DNA of 64,000 nucleotides from Noviherbaspirillum saxi (GCF_003591035.1 NZ_QYUO01000002.1:1612001-1676000), one strand, 5' to 3'. Numbered from the stretch's first letter, positions 53,848-63,070 are shown. Numbers and translations: made by a program. Notes: generated by a model not told the origin, from the letters alone.

Positions 53848-55191
53848 ATGAAATACACCTCCGTCGATCAGTTCCTGCAGCATGTTGCCGAACGCAATCT
53901 GGGCCAACCGGAATTTCTACAAGCTGTCACCGAAGTGATGGAGAGCCTATGGCCTTACATTGAAAAGCACCCCAAGTATGCCGAGCAGGGCTTGCTTGAC
54001 CGCTTGGTCGAACCTGAACGCGTGGTCATGTTCCGCGTCTCGTGGGTCGACGACCATGGTCAGGTGCAGGTTAATCGTGGCTACCGCATTCAGCACAGCA
54101 TGGCGATCGGCCCTTACAAGGGAGGCATCCGCTTCCACCCTTCGGTTAACTTGTCGGTGCTGAAGTTTCTGGCCTTCGAGCAAACTTTCAAGAACGCGCT
54201 CACTACCCTGCCCATGGGCGGCGGCAAGGGAGGTTCCGATTTCGACCCCAAGGGCAGGAGCCCTGGCGAGGTGATGCGCTTCTGCCAAGCCTTTGTGTGC
54301 GAACTGTTCCGCCACGTCGGCGCCGACACCGACGTCCCTGCCGGCGATATTGGCGTCGGCGGCCGCGAAGTCGGCTACATGGCCGGCATGATGAAAAAGC
54401 TCAGCAATCGCGCCGATTGCGTGTTCACCGGCAAGGGTCTGAGTTTCGGCGGCTCCCTGATTCGTCCTGAAGCGACCGGATATGGCACGGTATATTTTGC
54501 GGACGAAATGCTCAAAACTCGCGGACGCTCGTTCGATGGACTGCGCGTCAGTGTCTCCGGCTCTGGCAATGTGGCGCAGTATGCGGTGGAAAAAGCGATG
54601 AGCCTGGGTGCGAAGGTCGTTACGGTGTCCGATTCCAGCGGCACCATCATCGACGAAGATGGCTTCACGCCCGAGAAGCTCGCCATTTTGATGGACGTGA
54701 AAAACCATCACTACGGCCGCGTGAACGACTACGCCAAGCGCACCGGTGTCCGCTTTGAAGCCGGCGTTCGTCCCTGGCACGTTCCGGTAGAAGTGGCTTT
54801 GCCGTGTGCCACACAAAACGAACTGGATATCAAAGACGCCACTACCTTGATCAAGAATGGCGTATTGTGCGTGGCCGAAGGTGCCAACATGCCCTCCACC
54901 ATCGAAGCCGCGAAGGCATTCGAGGCGGCCGGCGTGCTGTACGCTCCCGGCAAGGCCAGCAATGCCGGTGGTGTCGCCACGTCAGGTCTGGAGATGAGCC
55001 AGAACGCCGAGCGCATGTCCTGGCCGCGCGAGGAAGTAGATGCTCGTCTGCTGCAAATCATGAAGGGCATCCACGCGGCTTGCCAGCAATACGGCAAGCG
55101 TGCGGACGGCAGCCTGAGCTATGTAGATGGGGCGAACATTGCAGGATTCGTCAAGGTGGCCGACGCCATGTTGGCACAAGGCGTAATCTAG
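53848..55191 (+). CDS. gdhA: NADP-type glutamate dehydrogenase
   Basis: A 447-residue hexameric-type glutamate dehydrogenase. The substrate Lys region is YKGGIRFHPSVNLSVLKFLAFEQTFKNALT, the catalytic stretch is MGGGKGGSDFDPKG, and VSGSGNVAQYAVEKAM is the dinucleotide loop. Length and the LPCATQNELD and EGANMPST segments place it with the GdhA of enterobacteria, which uses NADPH to make glutamate from 2-oxoglutarate and ammonium. The gene stands alone with a 204-base upstream region. GAGGATTC lies before the ATG. Confidence 0.95.
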   Translation: MKYTSVDQFLQHVAERNLGQPEFLQAVTEVMESLWPYIEKHPKYAEQGLLDRLVEPERVVMFRVSWVDDHGQVQVNRGYRIQHSMAIGPYKGGIRFHPSVNLSVLKFLAFEQTFKNALTTLPMGGGKGGSDFDPKGRSPGEVMRFCQAFVCELFRHVGADTDVPAGDIGVGGREVGYMAGMMKKLSNRADCVFTGKGLSFGGSLIRPEATGYGTVYFADEMLKTRGRSFDGLRVSVSGSGNVAQYAVEKAMSLGAKVVTVSDSSGTIIDEDGFTPEKLAILMDVKNHHYGRVNDYAKRTGVRFEAGVRPWHVPVEVALPCATQNELDIKDATTLIKNGVLCVAEGANMPSTIEAAKAFEAAGVLYAPGKASNAGGVATSGLEMSQNAERMSWPREEVDARLLQIMKGIHAACQQYGKRADGSLSYVDGANIAGFVKVADAMLAQGVI

Positions 55192-55344
55192 CGGGCCGAC
55201 CGATCCGCATGTGTTCGCGATGCATATAGTCGGCAGCGGCGGTGGTTGGGCTGGATTCGCCTCATCATCGCCCGTTCAGAACGGAATGACGAGTGCAACA
55301 CGGGCAGGCGGCTCGGCGCCCCCAGAAAAGGACGCGATGTTATG

Positions 55345-55722
55345 TCACGTTATGGGTTGGGACTGGTCTTGCTCGGTAAAAATCAGGCGATTGCCGAACG
55401 GGTCGCAGATCGTCATGTCCTTGCTGCCCCACGGCGTATCCTGTATCGCGGGACGGGCATAGCGGTATTGCTTGCCGATGAGTTGCTGCTGATACGCCGC
55501 AAGGTGTTCCGTTTCTATCCGCAGTGCCGCACCCGGACATCCATCGCCATGATGTTCTGACAAATGCAGCAGGCAGCTGTCTTTTGAAATCTGCAAATAC
55601 AAAGGCAGATCCGCTTCGAACCGGTGTTCCCAATCCACTGCAAAGCCCAGGAAATCCACGTAGAAGGCTTTGGCTTTCGCCTCGTCAAAGATGCGAAGGA
55701 TGGGGATAAGGCTTTTCAGCAT
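55345..55722 (-). CDS. Glyoxalase/bleomycin-resistance superfamily protein
   Basis: A 125-residue vicinal-oxygen-chelate fold protein: LIPILRIFDEAKAKAFYVDFLGFAVDWEHRF is the first half-motif and DPFGNRLIF the second. Family members bind metals or drugs; this subgroup is often annotated as bleomycin-resistance-like without shown activity. The ATG at 55722 has AGGTGA upstream; a GTG nine bases earlier (55731) is also in frame. Alone on its strand, convergent with gdhA. Confidence 0.85.
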   Translation of the reverse strand: MLKSLIPILRIFDEAKAKAFYVDFLGFAVDWEHRFEADLPLYLQISKDSCLLHLSEHHGDGCPGAALRIETEHLAAYQQQLIGKQYRYARPAIQDTPWGSKDMTICDPFGNRLIFTEQDQSQPIT

Positions 55723-56025
55723 GATAGTCACCTAAGGACTGCAAAAAGTTGCAAGGTAGTCATGTTGACATGAACAGGATCCTCGAGCAATGACACCCTA
55801 CATCAGTGTCACGCAATGCAAATGCAACGCCGTTGTCTTCCCTTGAAGGCCGATAGCGTCGTCTTCGTGATTATCACGTCAAGAAATCGCCTGCTTGCGC
55901 GCCGGCTTCCTTGCCGCATGGTCAATTATTCGGGTAGCATCGGGCACCTCTCTCTTCGCAGCCAGTCCGAAGCGGGCAACCCGACCGATCCTTGTCTTGC
56001 GTACAAGAACGCCAACGATATTGTT
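55723..56025. other. Intergenic region with inverted repeat upstream of the TonB receptor
   Basis: 303 bases between the glyoxalase-like gene and the receptor gene. TGACAC-N9-GTGTCA at 55791-55811 is an inverted repeat that may be an operator for the receptor operon. The receptor frame stays open upstream to 55816, but the codons before 56026 do not look like a signal peptide. Confidence 0.4.
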
Positions 56026-58014
56026 ATGTTCAACCCTGCCCATTTGAATCGCTTCGACCTACAGGCTCCGCTTGCAGACCGAAGATCCTTTCATCCGAAA
56101 AATACCTGGCCGATCGGATTGCTGGCCGGTGCAATACTGACGGCGGCTCTTCCGGTCAGTGCTGCGATAATGGATGCACGGGACGTGGCGGAATTGAGCC
56201 TGGAAGAGCTGGCAACGATACGGGTAACCTCGGTATCGAAGCGCTCGGAGTCACTGGCCGATGCGCCCTCCTCGATCTACGTCATCACCGCCAACGATAT
56301 CCACCGTTCCGGCGCGACGACGCTGACCGAGGCGATGCGACTGGCCCCCAACCTGCAGGTCGCCCGTGTCGATGCGAGAAACTATGCGATCACGGCGCGC
56401 GGCTTCAACAGTGCTTTTGAAAACAAGTTGCTGGTGCTGATCGATGGACGCACGGTGTATTCACCATTGTTCTCCGGCGTATTCTGGGATGCCCAGGATG
56501 TCGTGCTGGAAGACGTCGAACGCATCGAAGTCATCAGCGGTCCAGGTGCAACACTGTGGGGCGCCAACGCCGTCAACGGCGTGATCAACATCATCACCAA
56601 GCGCGCGGCGGATACCCAAGGTGCGCTTGCAGAAGCAGGCGCCAGCAAGAATGAAAAAAACGGTGCGGTCAGATATGGCGGCGCGCTGGATAACGGCGGC
56701 CACTACCGCATCTATGCCAAATACGCGGACAACGACGACACGCGCCGTGCCGACGGCGCACCTGTGCTCACAGGATGGCATCGCAAGCAGGCCGGATTCC
56801 GTGCGGACTGGGGCAATTCCGCCCAGAGCTTCACCGTGCAGGGCGATACCTATGATGGCTCGCTGCACCAGTTGGGAACGCGCGACATCGGTATCAGCGG
56901 CGCCAACCTGGTTGGACGCATGAATACCAGGCTGGATGATGGCTCCAGCCTCGGCTTGCAAGCCTACTGGGACTATACCGAACGAAATCAGCCCAATGCC
57001 TTCATCGAGCACTTGCATACCTTCGACATTCAACTGCAGCACTCGCTCAAGTTGGCCGACACACATGATGTAGTCTGGGGCGCAGGGTATCGCCTGGCGC
57101 TGGACCGTGTGCAGAACGATCGCGCATTCGCCTTCCTGCCGGGCTCGCTCAACATGTATTGGGGCAATCTGTTCGTGCAGGATGAAATCACGCTGCATGA
57201 CGATGTGCGCCTGACGCTGGGCGCGAAGCTGGAAAACAATAATTACACCGGGGTTGAATTCCTGCCGACCTTGCGCATGTCGTGGAAACCCGCAGCCAAC
57301 GAGCTGATCTGGGGATCCGCTTCGCGCTCGATACGCGCGCCCTCGCGCATCGACCGGGATTTTTTCAGTCCGACAAGTCCGCCCATCGTCAACGGCTTAC
57401 CACGCTTCGCGATAGCGGGCGGTCCGGGCTTCGAATCGGAAGTCGCCAACGTCGTCGAGATCGGCTATCGCATTCAGCCGCTTCCCACGCTGTCCTACAC
57501 GGCAACCGCGTTTTACAGCAAGTATGACAAGCTGCGCACGCTGGAGCCCAATCCGAACGGTTTCGGCTCGGTCTTCAGCAATATGGCCGAAGGCGATGCC
57601 CGCGGTATAGAAATGTGGGGTAACTGGCAAGCGATGCCTGAATGGCGCCTCGCCGCGGGTCTGGTAGCGCAACGCGTGAACACCACGCTGAATCCGGGAA
57701 GTCGCGATGCGAGCGGCACGACAGGATTGGCGACCAGCGATCCCACGCATTACTGGATGCTGCGTTCTTCATATGATATGGCACAGGGTCAGGAGTTCGA
57801 TGTCACGCTGCGGCATGTCGGCGCCTTGAGCCGCCCTACGGTACCGGCCTACACCGCTGTCGATATGCGCTACGGCTGGAAGATCCGGCGCGGCCTCGAG
57901 CTGTCCGTCGTCGGCCAGAACCTGTTCGACCGGACCCATGCCGAGTTCGGCGCAGCGCCCGGCCGAAGCGAATACGAGCGCGCGGTCTTCGTCAAAATCT
58001 TGTGGAAGCAATAA
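56026..58014 (+). CDS. TonB-dependent outer-membrane receptor
   Basis: A 662-residue receptor. A hydrophobic signal stretch is at about 28-46 (WPIGLLAGAILTAALPVSA), then the TonB-box-like ELSLEELATIRVTSVSKR, a plug domain (about 75-185, with PSSIYVITANDIHRSG, NLQVARV, DGRTVYSPLFSGVFWD, GATLWGANAVNGVINIITK) and a barrel ending in FVKILWKQ, with a terminal aromatic-rich strand. The preceding GATATTGTT gives no strong ribosome site; an earlier in-frame start (55816) is less plausible. It is followed by a YfiR protein and a CHASE8 hybrid kinase. The short barrel suggests a small ligand such as a siderophore, cobamide or sugar; unproven. Confidence 0.88.
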   Translation: MFNPAHLNRFDLQAPLADRRSFHPKNTWPIGLLAGAILTAALPVSAAIMDARDVAELSLEELATIRVTSVSKRSESLADAPSSIYVITANDIHRSGATTLTEAMRLAPNLQVARVDARNYAITARGFNSAFENKLLVLIDGRTVYSPLFSGVFWDAQDVVLEDVERIEVISGPGATLWGANAVNGVINIITKRAADTQGALAEAGASKNEKNGAVRYGGALDNGGHYRIYAKYADNDDTRRADGAPVLTGWHRKQAGFRADWGNSAQSFTVQGDTYDGSLHQLGTRDIGISGANLVGRMNTRLDDGSSLGLQAYWDYTERNQPNAFIEHLHTFDIQLQHSLKLADTHDVVWGAGYRLALDRVQNDRAFAFLPGSLNMYWGNLFVQDEITLHDDVRLTLGAKLENNNYTGVEFLPTLRMSWKPAANELIWGSASRSIRAPSRIDRDFFSPTSPPIVNGLPRFAIAGGPGFESEVANVVEIGYRIQPLPTLSYTATAFYSKYDKLRTLEPNPNGFGSVFSNMAEGDARGIEMWGNWQAMPEWRLAAGLVAQRVNTTLNPGSRDASGTTGLATSDPTHYWMLRSSYDMAQGQEFDVTLRHVGALSRPTVPAYTAVDMRYGWKIRRGLELSVVGQNLFDRTHAEFGAAPGRSEYERAVFVKILWKQ

Positions 58015-58044
58015 GGCAAGAGGACGAGACGACATGGCGCTGAG

Positions 58045-58704
58045 ATGAATATGCTGAAGTATTTTTTCGGGGCTATGCCGCCGCCGCGCCCGACTACTAA
58101 ACGGGAGCGCCGTTACGGCCTGCTGGCGCGTGTGCTCGTCCTCGGGCCGGCACTCGTGCTGGCACTGGCTTTATGGTCCCTGCCGCTGCCGTCGGCAGGC
58201 CAGGCGTCAAGCGGCAACAGCACTGCAAGCGCCACCGAAGAGCGCGTGAAGGCCGCCTTTCTGTTCAAGTTTCCCAATTATGTGGAATGGCCCGCCGCCG
58301 CCTTTGCGCAAACCGACTCGCCTTACGTGATCGGGGTGATCGGCGAGGAAGCAATCCTTGAAGAGCTGCGCCGAATTTCGGCCGGCCGCAGCATCAACAA
58401 CCGTGCCGTCACGATAAAAAAACTGCAGCCTGGAGAGTCGTTGACCGGCATCCATGTATTATTTATTGGCGCTAACGACCGTGGCAGACAGGCACAGGTG
58501 CTCACACAGGCGAATATGCTGCCGATTCTGCTGGTCACGGAAACCGAAGGCGCGCTTGCGCAGGGAAGCATGATCAATTTCCGCATTGCGGATGACCGTG
58601 TTCGTTTTGAAGCATCGTTGGTTGCAGCTGAAAAGGCAGGCCTAAAACTAAGTTCCAGGTTGCTGGCGATTGCCATTTCCGTCGTCAAGGGTTCCCAAAA
58701 ATGA
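58045..58704 (+). CDS. YfiR-family periplasmic protein (DUF4154)
   Basis: A 219-residue protein. A long basic lead (1-24) and hydrophobic helix (about 26-48) export it; the mature domain (about 65-215) is the YfiR/DUF4154 fold, with EERVKAAFLFKFPNYVEWP, GVIGEEAILEEL, ITGIHVLF-type and NFRIADDRVRFEASL segments. In Pseudomonas YfiR restrains the CHASE8 diguanylate cyclase YfiN. This homologue has no Cys at all, so the disulfides of the Pseudomonas protein are absent. Its TGA overlaps the ATG of the kinase (58701-58704), a strong sign of a shared function. It follows the TonB receptor by 30 bases. Confidence 0.88.
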   Translation: MNMLKYFFGAMPPPRPTTKRERRYGLLARVLVLGPALVLALALWSLPLPSAGQASSGNSTASATEERVKAAFLFKFPNYVEWPAAAFAQTDSPYVIGVIGEEAILEELRRISAGRSINNRAVTIKKLQPGESLTGIHVLFIGANDRGRQAQVLTQANMLPILLVTETEGALAQGSMINFRIADDRVRFEASLVAAEKAGLKLSSRLLAIAISVVKGSQK

Positions 58705-61121
58705 TTCGTAATGCCATCAGGAGATCCATCTCCCGCAAATACATGCTCGCGGTTCTGGCAACCACCTGTGCTGCGCTACTGGTATCCGCGCTGGCAATGC
58801 TGACCCTCGATGTCCGCAATTATCAGACCGCCTGGGCCAACGATCTCATGGCGCAGTCCGATATCCTGGCAAAGGTCAGCCTGCCTGCGCTTGAGTTCAA
58901 CGATCTGAAGGTGGCCAGGGAAAATCTTGAACAAATGAAAGCGCGACCGCGGATATTTGCCGCGGCCATTTATTTGCCGGATGGTTCGGTATTCGCTTCC
59001 TATTCGAAAAATGCGCAGCGTGCTGCTGAATTTCCCAAATTTCCGGCAGCGAGCGGATACACGACAGACCTCGGCCGGGTTTCGGCATTTTCCACCATTG
59101 TCCGCAACGGTGAAATCGTAGGCGCTGTCTATCTCGGCGCCGACTATCCGCTGGCTCAACAGGTTAAACGCTACCTCACCGTCCTCGTGCTGGTGATGGC
59201 GGTCAGCCTGTTCATTGCCTTGCTGGTATCGACCCGGCTGCAGGCCGCGATCACCAAGCCGATTCTGGCCGTTACCGAGGCAGCGAACCAGGTGATCAGC
59301 CGGCGCGACTTTTCAATGCGGGTCAAGAAGTCCACCGACGACGAAATCGGCATCCTGGTCGATGCATTCAACAGCATGCTGACCGAGGTCGGCGAACGCG
59401 CCAAGGTGATCGAGGAATCCAACGTGGCGCTGCAACGCGAAATGAAAGAACGCCGCGATGCTGAAGAAGCGCTGAAGCAGCTCAACAACACGCTGGAAGA
59501 CAGGATCCGCGAACGGACCGCGGAACTCGAGCGCGCCCATGCGCAACTGCGGCAGTCGCAAAAGCTGGAAGCGGTCGGGCAGCTGACCGGCGGTGTCGCG
59601 CATGACTTCAACAATGTACTGCAGGTAATCACCGGCAACCTTCAGTTGCTGCAGATGACGCTTGCCGGCAATCCGGATGCGCAGAAGCGGCTCGAGACCG
59701 CCACATTCGCCGCCGATCGCGGCGCCAAGCTTTCTTCGCAACTGCTGGCCTTTGCACGTCGCCAGCCGCTGCAACCGGTGGCGAGCAACCTCGCAGGAGT
59801 CTTGCGCGGAATGGACGACCTGCTGCGCCGCGCATTGGGAGAATCGGTCCAGATCGAGACCGTGGTCGCAGGCGGGCTATGGACGACCTTGGTAGACCCC
59901 AATCAGCTCGAAAACGTCATACTCAATCTCGCGATCAATGCGCGGGATGCGATGAAAGGCGACGGGAAACTGACGCTGGAATTGGGCAACGCCATGCTGG
60001 ACGATCATTATGTATTGTCCGAGCCTGATGTTGTCCCCGGACAGTATGTTCTGTTGGCAATTTCGGATACGGGTACCGGCATGCCGCCGGAGGTCATAGC
60101 GCGCGCATTCGAGCCATTCTTTACCACCAAGCGCGAAGGCGAAGGTACCGGTCTTGGCTTGAGCATGGCCTATGGCTTTGTAAAGCAGAGTAACGGCCAT
60201 ATACGCCTGTACAGCGAAGTCGGCAGCGGGACGACGATCAGGATCTATCTCCCGCGCTCGATGCAGCCTGAAGTGGAAGTCAACAATTCGCGCGGCGGCC
60301 AGGTTGCGGGTGGAACTGAAACCATCCTCGTCGTTGAAGACGATACGATCGTCCAGGCAACGGTTGTCGACATGCTGTCCCAGCTCGGCTACCGCGTTCT
60401 GAAGGCGAGCGATGGGCAAAGCGCTCTGCATATCCTGCAAAGCGGCATCCCGATCGATCTGTTATTTACCGACGTTGTGATGCCAGGGCCGGTGCGCAGT
60501 CCCGATCTGGCCAGACAGGCAAAACAGATATTCCCCGAAATCGAAGTGCTGTTCACTTCCGGTTACACGCAGAATGCGATTGTGCACGGCGGCCGTCTCG
60601 ACCCGGGCGTCGAGTTGATCAGCAAGCCGTATCGCCGGGAAGACCTCGCACGAAAAATACGGCAGGTACTATCAAGAAAACAACCCGCTGCCGCACCGAT
60701 GCCCTTAACCAGCGCGCCGGGTCCGGTAACGAATTCCGCCTCTGCCGCGCCGGCTCCGCTCCACATCCTGATTGTCGAAGACCATGACGATGCGCGATTG
60801 ATGTTGAGCGAGCTGCTGACGATACTCGGACATCAGGTTGAGAGCGTTTCCAGCGCCGAAGAAGCGCTGAAGATCCTGGCTACCACCAGCTTCGATGTCT
60901 TGCTAACGGATCTCATGCTGCCTGGCATGTCCGGGCTGGATCTGGCTCGCAAGCTGGTGCGCGACGGTGTCGATATCGAAATCGTATTTTCGACCGGGTA
61001 TGGCTCACTCGCAACCGACAATATCGACATCAAGGCGGCCTTGCTGCCCAAACCTTTCAATCTGGCCGCGCTGCAGAAGGTACTGGAAGAAATACATCCA
61101 CCGCGCACATCGACTGCATAA
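58701..61121 (+). CDS. Hybrid sensor kinase: CHASE8-like, HAMP, HisKA, HATPase, two receivers
   Basis: An 806-residue inner-membrane kinase. A first helix (about 14-36) and second helix (about 155-178) bracket a periplasmic domain of about 115 residues resembling CHASE8 (LDVRNYQTAWANDLMAQSDILA). HAMP (about 180-235) and a coiled coil follow; His301 lies in GGVAHDFNNVLQ, a HisKA variant; the HATPase motifs are NLAINARDAM, DTGTGM and GEGTGLGLSM. Receiver 1 has Asp591 (FTDVVMPG), receiver 2 Asp737 (LTDLMLPG). No DNA-binding or cyclase output. Translation is coupled to yfiR. The inferred chain is outer-membrane receptor, YfiR, kinase, then an external regulator. Confidence 0.88.
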   Translation: MIRNAIRRSISRKYMLAVLATTCAALLVSALAMLTLDVRNYQTAWANDLMAQSDILAKVSLPALEFNDLKVARENLEQMKARPRIFAAAIYLPDGSVFASYSKNAQRAAEFPKFPAASGYTTDLGRVSAFSTIVRNGEIVGAVYLGADYPLAQQVKRYLTVLVLVMAVSLFIALLVSTRLQAAITKPILAVTEAANQVISRRDFSMRVKKSTDDEIGILVDAFNSMLTEVGERAKVIEESNVALQREMKERRDAEEALKQLNNTLEDRIRERTAELERAHAQLRQSQKLEAVGQLTGGVAHDFNNVLQVITGNLQLLQMTLAGNPDAQKRLETATFAADRGAKLSSQLLAFARRQPLQPVASNLAGVLRGMDDLLRRALGESVQIETVVAGGLWTTLVDPNQLENVILNLAINARDAMKGDGKLTLELGNAMLDDHYVLSEPDVVPGQYVLLAISDTGTGMPPEVIARAFEPFFTTKREGEGTGLGLSMAYGFVKQSNGHIRLYSEVGSGTTIRIYLPRSMQPEVEVNNSRGGQVAGGTETILVVEDDTIVQATVVDMLSQLGYRVLKASDGQSALHILQSGIPIDLLFTDVVMPGPVRSPDLARQAKQIFPEIEVLFTSGYTQNAIVHGGRLDPGVELISKPYRREDLARKIRQVLSRKQPAAAPMPLTSAPGPVTNSASAAPAPLHILIVEDHDDARLMLSELLTILGHQVESVSSAEEALKILATTSFDVLLTDLMLPGMSGLDLARKLVRDGVDIEIVFSTGYGSLATDNIDIKAALLPKPFNLAALQKVLEEIHPPRTSTA

Positions 61122-61181
61122 CGACTGCATCACATCAGCGCGGCTTCATCGATAGCGACTGCAGAAAATGTCCGGATGGCT

Positions 61182-61205
61182 CGCTCGCCTGATCACAGGC
61201 GAGCG
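61182..61205. other. 10-bp hairpin between the kinase and the orphan gene
   Basis: CGCTCGCCTG-ATCA-CAGGCGAGCG is a perfect stem-loop located between two converging genes. No T-run follows, so it is only a possible terminator for the kinase operon. Confidence 0.5.
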
Positions 61206-61227
61206 CCGCGGAACGGCACCTGCCGGC

Positions 61228-61647
61228 TTACGCCAGCGCCAGATGCTTTTGCTGTTGCGGCAGAAACTCGCGAATATCGCGCGGCTTGCGGCGGCGCGGA
61301 TGCTGGATTTCGTCGGCGCGCATGGCCCGTGCCGCCTTCCAAAGCAGCATGTCGTCTTCATAGCTGCGCAGTGCGGCGGTCTTTTCCCAGAGCACACGCC
61401 GATGCGTCACGTAATCCCAGCAAACCGGGATCAAGCCGTTCAGCGCGCCCTGCGCCTTCATCCTTAACGCCACGGTCATGACGTCACCCGCATGTGGCAC
61501 GTCTTCCGGAAACTGGATGGAATTTGCCCAGGCGCGCACGTCGCAGAAATCAATCACCTGCCCGCGCAGCGGCTTGGGCCACAGGTCGGGGTGTGCGCTC
61601 TGATTCGGCCAGCGGCCCGCGCCTACCCAGGTACCCGGTTTGAACAT
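61228..61647 (-). CDS. Orphan hypothetical protein, 139 residues
   Basis: A 139-residue soluble protein without a signal peptide or membrane segment. It starts MFKPGTWVGAGRW and has two Cys, several Trp and a basic, Arg-rich C-terminal half (HPRRRKPRDIREF). I do not recognise a domain. The ribosome site AAGGAGG is perfect and sets the start at 61647; longer in-frame starts lie in repeat-bearing sequence. Upstream (minus-strand) is a LexA-like box at 61786-61805 and a 13-base tandem duplication at 61720-61746. The rest of the 334-base gap up to 61981 holds only the terminator of the BMP-type gene. SOS induction is possible but inferred. Confidence 0.7.
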   Translation of the reverse strand: MFKPGTWVGAGRWPNQSAHPDLWPKPLRGQVIDFCDVRAWANSIQFPEDVPHAGDVMTVALRMKAQGALNGLIPVCWDYVTHRRVLWEKTAALRSYEDDMLLWKAARAMRADEIQHPRRRKPRDIREFLPQQQKHLALA

Positions 61648-61719
61648 GATTCGCCTCCTTGATCGACGGCGGCAGATTGCCATGTCTCTGTCGCCAGATG
61701 ATGCCCTCGCATCCATGCG

Positions 61720-61746
61720 CGAATGTTGGTAACGAATGTTGGTAAC
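61720..61746. repeat. Exact 13-base tandem duplication
   Basis: CGAATGTTGGTAA occurs twice in direct succession (61720-61732 and 61733-61745), followed by the first base of a third copy. It lies 73 bases upstream of the orphan gene start, between it and the LexA-like box. Slippage or a duplicated binding site could explain it. Confidence 0.7.
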
Positions 61747-61785
61747 TTAATTAAGCTTTCAACCAGCGTCTACCCAATTCACACA

Positions 61786-61805
61786 TACTGTTCATGCATA
61801 CAGTA
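61786..61805. promoter_or_regulatory. LexA-like SOS box
   Basis: TACTGT-N8-ACAGTA at 61786-61805 agrees with the E. coli-type LexA box (CTGT-N8-ACAG core at 61788-61803) at every conserved base, including the outer TA pairs. It lies 139 bases before the minus-strand orphan gene. Beta-proteobacterial LexA proteins use this motif. Regulation of the orphan gene is inferred from position. Confidence 0.65.
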
Positions 61806-61911
61806 TCATGCACTTTAGCCTTTGTCCATGCGGGTTTTCGACAGTTCCTGATTTTTCTTAAAATATTTTTCGATGAAATACATGCAATTATTTTCATACT
61901 GGAAAGCCAAT

Positions 61912-61938
61912 AAAAAACCCGCGCAAGGCGGGTTTTTT
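61912..61938 (-). terminator. Rho-independent terminator of the BMP-type gene
   Basis: AAAAAACCCGC (61912-61922) pairs with GCGGGTTTTTT (61928-61938) around GCAAG; the minus-strand product ends in a long T-run. It lies 44 bases after the stop of the minus-strand binding-protein gene. Confidence 0.92.
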
Positions 61939-61981
61939 ATTTTTACTGCAAGTGGTCAAGGTCGATACACCTTGGCCAACA

Positions 61982-63070
61982 TTACTTGCCGGGCAATTTC
62001 CCTGCAACGCCTTCAACATAGAAATCCATCTTGTTCAGCGCGTCATCGTTCAGTGAACCTTTTTCCAGACGAACCTTGCCTTCATTGTCTTTCAGCGGGC
62101 CATCGAATGGCGTGATCTTTCCCGAGACAATGTCCTTCTCGGCTGCCGCAACAACCTGCTTGACGTCATTGGGTACGCCGGTACCGATCGCCTCCAGCTT
62201 GACCATGCCATCCTTGATGCCGCCCCAGACGCCGGTCGATTTCCATTTGCCGTCAATGACTTGCTGGGCCGCGTTCGTATAGTAATTGCCCCAGTGATGG
62301 GTTACTGCGGCGATCTGCGCCTTGGCCCCGAACTTCTTCATGTCGGAGTGATAGGCGATTGCATATTTACCCTTTTCTTCCGCAGCCTGGACAATGGCGG
62401 TCGAGTCGGTGTGATGGGTGACCACGTCGGCATTCTGGCCCAACAGTGTGATCGCAGCGTCGCGCTCCTTGCCCGGATCGAACCAGCTGTTGACCCAGAT
62501 GACCTTGACTTCGGCCTTGGGATTGACACTGCGCATGCCGCGCGTAAACGCATTAATGCCTTGCAAGACTTCCGGAATCGGGAATGCCGCGACGTAGCCT
62601 GCGACGTTCGACTTCGTCATCTTGCCGGCAAGGACGCCGGCAAGATAGCGGCCTTCATAAAAGCGCGCATTGGCAGTCGCGACATTAGGCGCCGTTTTGT
62701 AGCCGGTCAGGTGCACGAACTTCACATTCGGAAATTGCTTCGCGACCTTGAGCGTCGGATTCATGTAGCCGAACGAAGTGGTGAAAATCAGCTTGCTGCC
62801 CTGCTGGGCGAGATCACGGATCACACGTTCGGAGTCGGCGCCTTCAGGAACATTTTCCACGAACTTGGTCGTGATCTTGCCGCCGAGGCTTTTTTCCATT
62901 TCCTTGCGGGCGATGTCGTGCTGCGTGGTCCAGCCGGCTTCACCGATCGGACTGACATAAACAAAACCGACATTGAGAGGGGCTGCATCGGCGGCGAATG
63001 CGGACGACGTCGCGAGAGCAGGAAGGACGGCGACAGCGGACAGCACGCTGCGCAGAAAGGTTTTCGACAT
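61982..63070 (-). CDS. BMP-family (nucleoside-type) ABC importer binding protein
   Basis: A 362-residue secreted binding protein of the Med/BMP family. The signal peptide ends about residue 27 (ALATSSAFA-ADAAP; no lipoprotein Cys). The mature part starts LNVGFVYVSPIGEAGW and keeps KFVENVPEGADSERVIRDLAQQGSKLIFTTSFGYM and FYEGRYLAGVLAG, typical of BMP proteins that bind purine nucleosides or related bases. A likely -10 (TATAAT) with palindromes on both sides lies at 63247-63277. The next upstream gene is a permease of the same system. Confidence 0.9.
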   Translation of the reverse strand: MSKTFLRSVLSAVAVLPALATSSAFAADAAPLNVGFVYVSPIGEAGWTTQHDIARKEMEKSLGGKITTKFVENVPEGADSERVIRDLAQQGSKLIFTTSFGYMNPTLKVAKQFPNVKFVHLTGYKTAPNVATANARFYEGRYLAGVLAGKMTKSNVAGYVAAFPIPEVLQGINAFTRGMRSVNPKAEVKVIWVNSWFDPGKERDAAITLLGQNADVVTHHTDSTAIVQAAEEKGKYAIAYHSDMKKFGAKAQIAAVTHHWGNYYTNAAQQVIDGKWKSTGVWGGIKDGMVKLEAIGTGVPNDVKQVVAAAEKDIVSGKITPFDGPLKDNEGKVRLEKGSLNDDALNKMDFYVEGVAGKLPGK

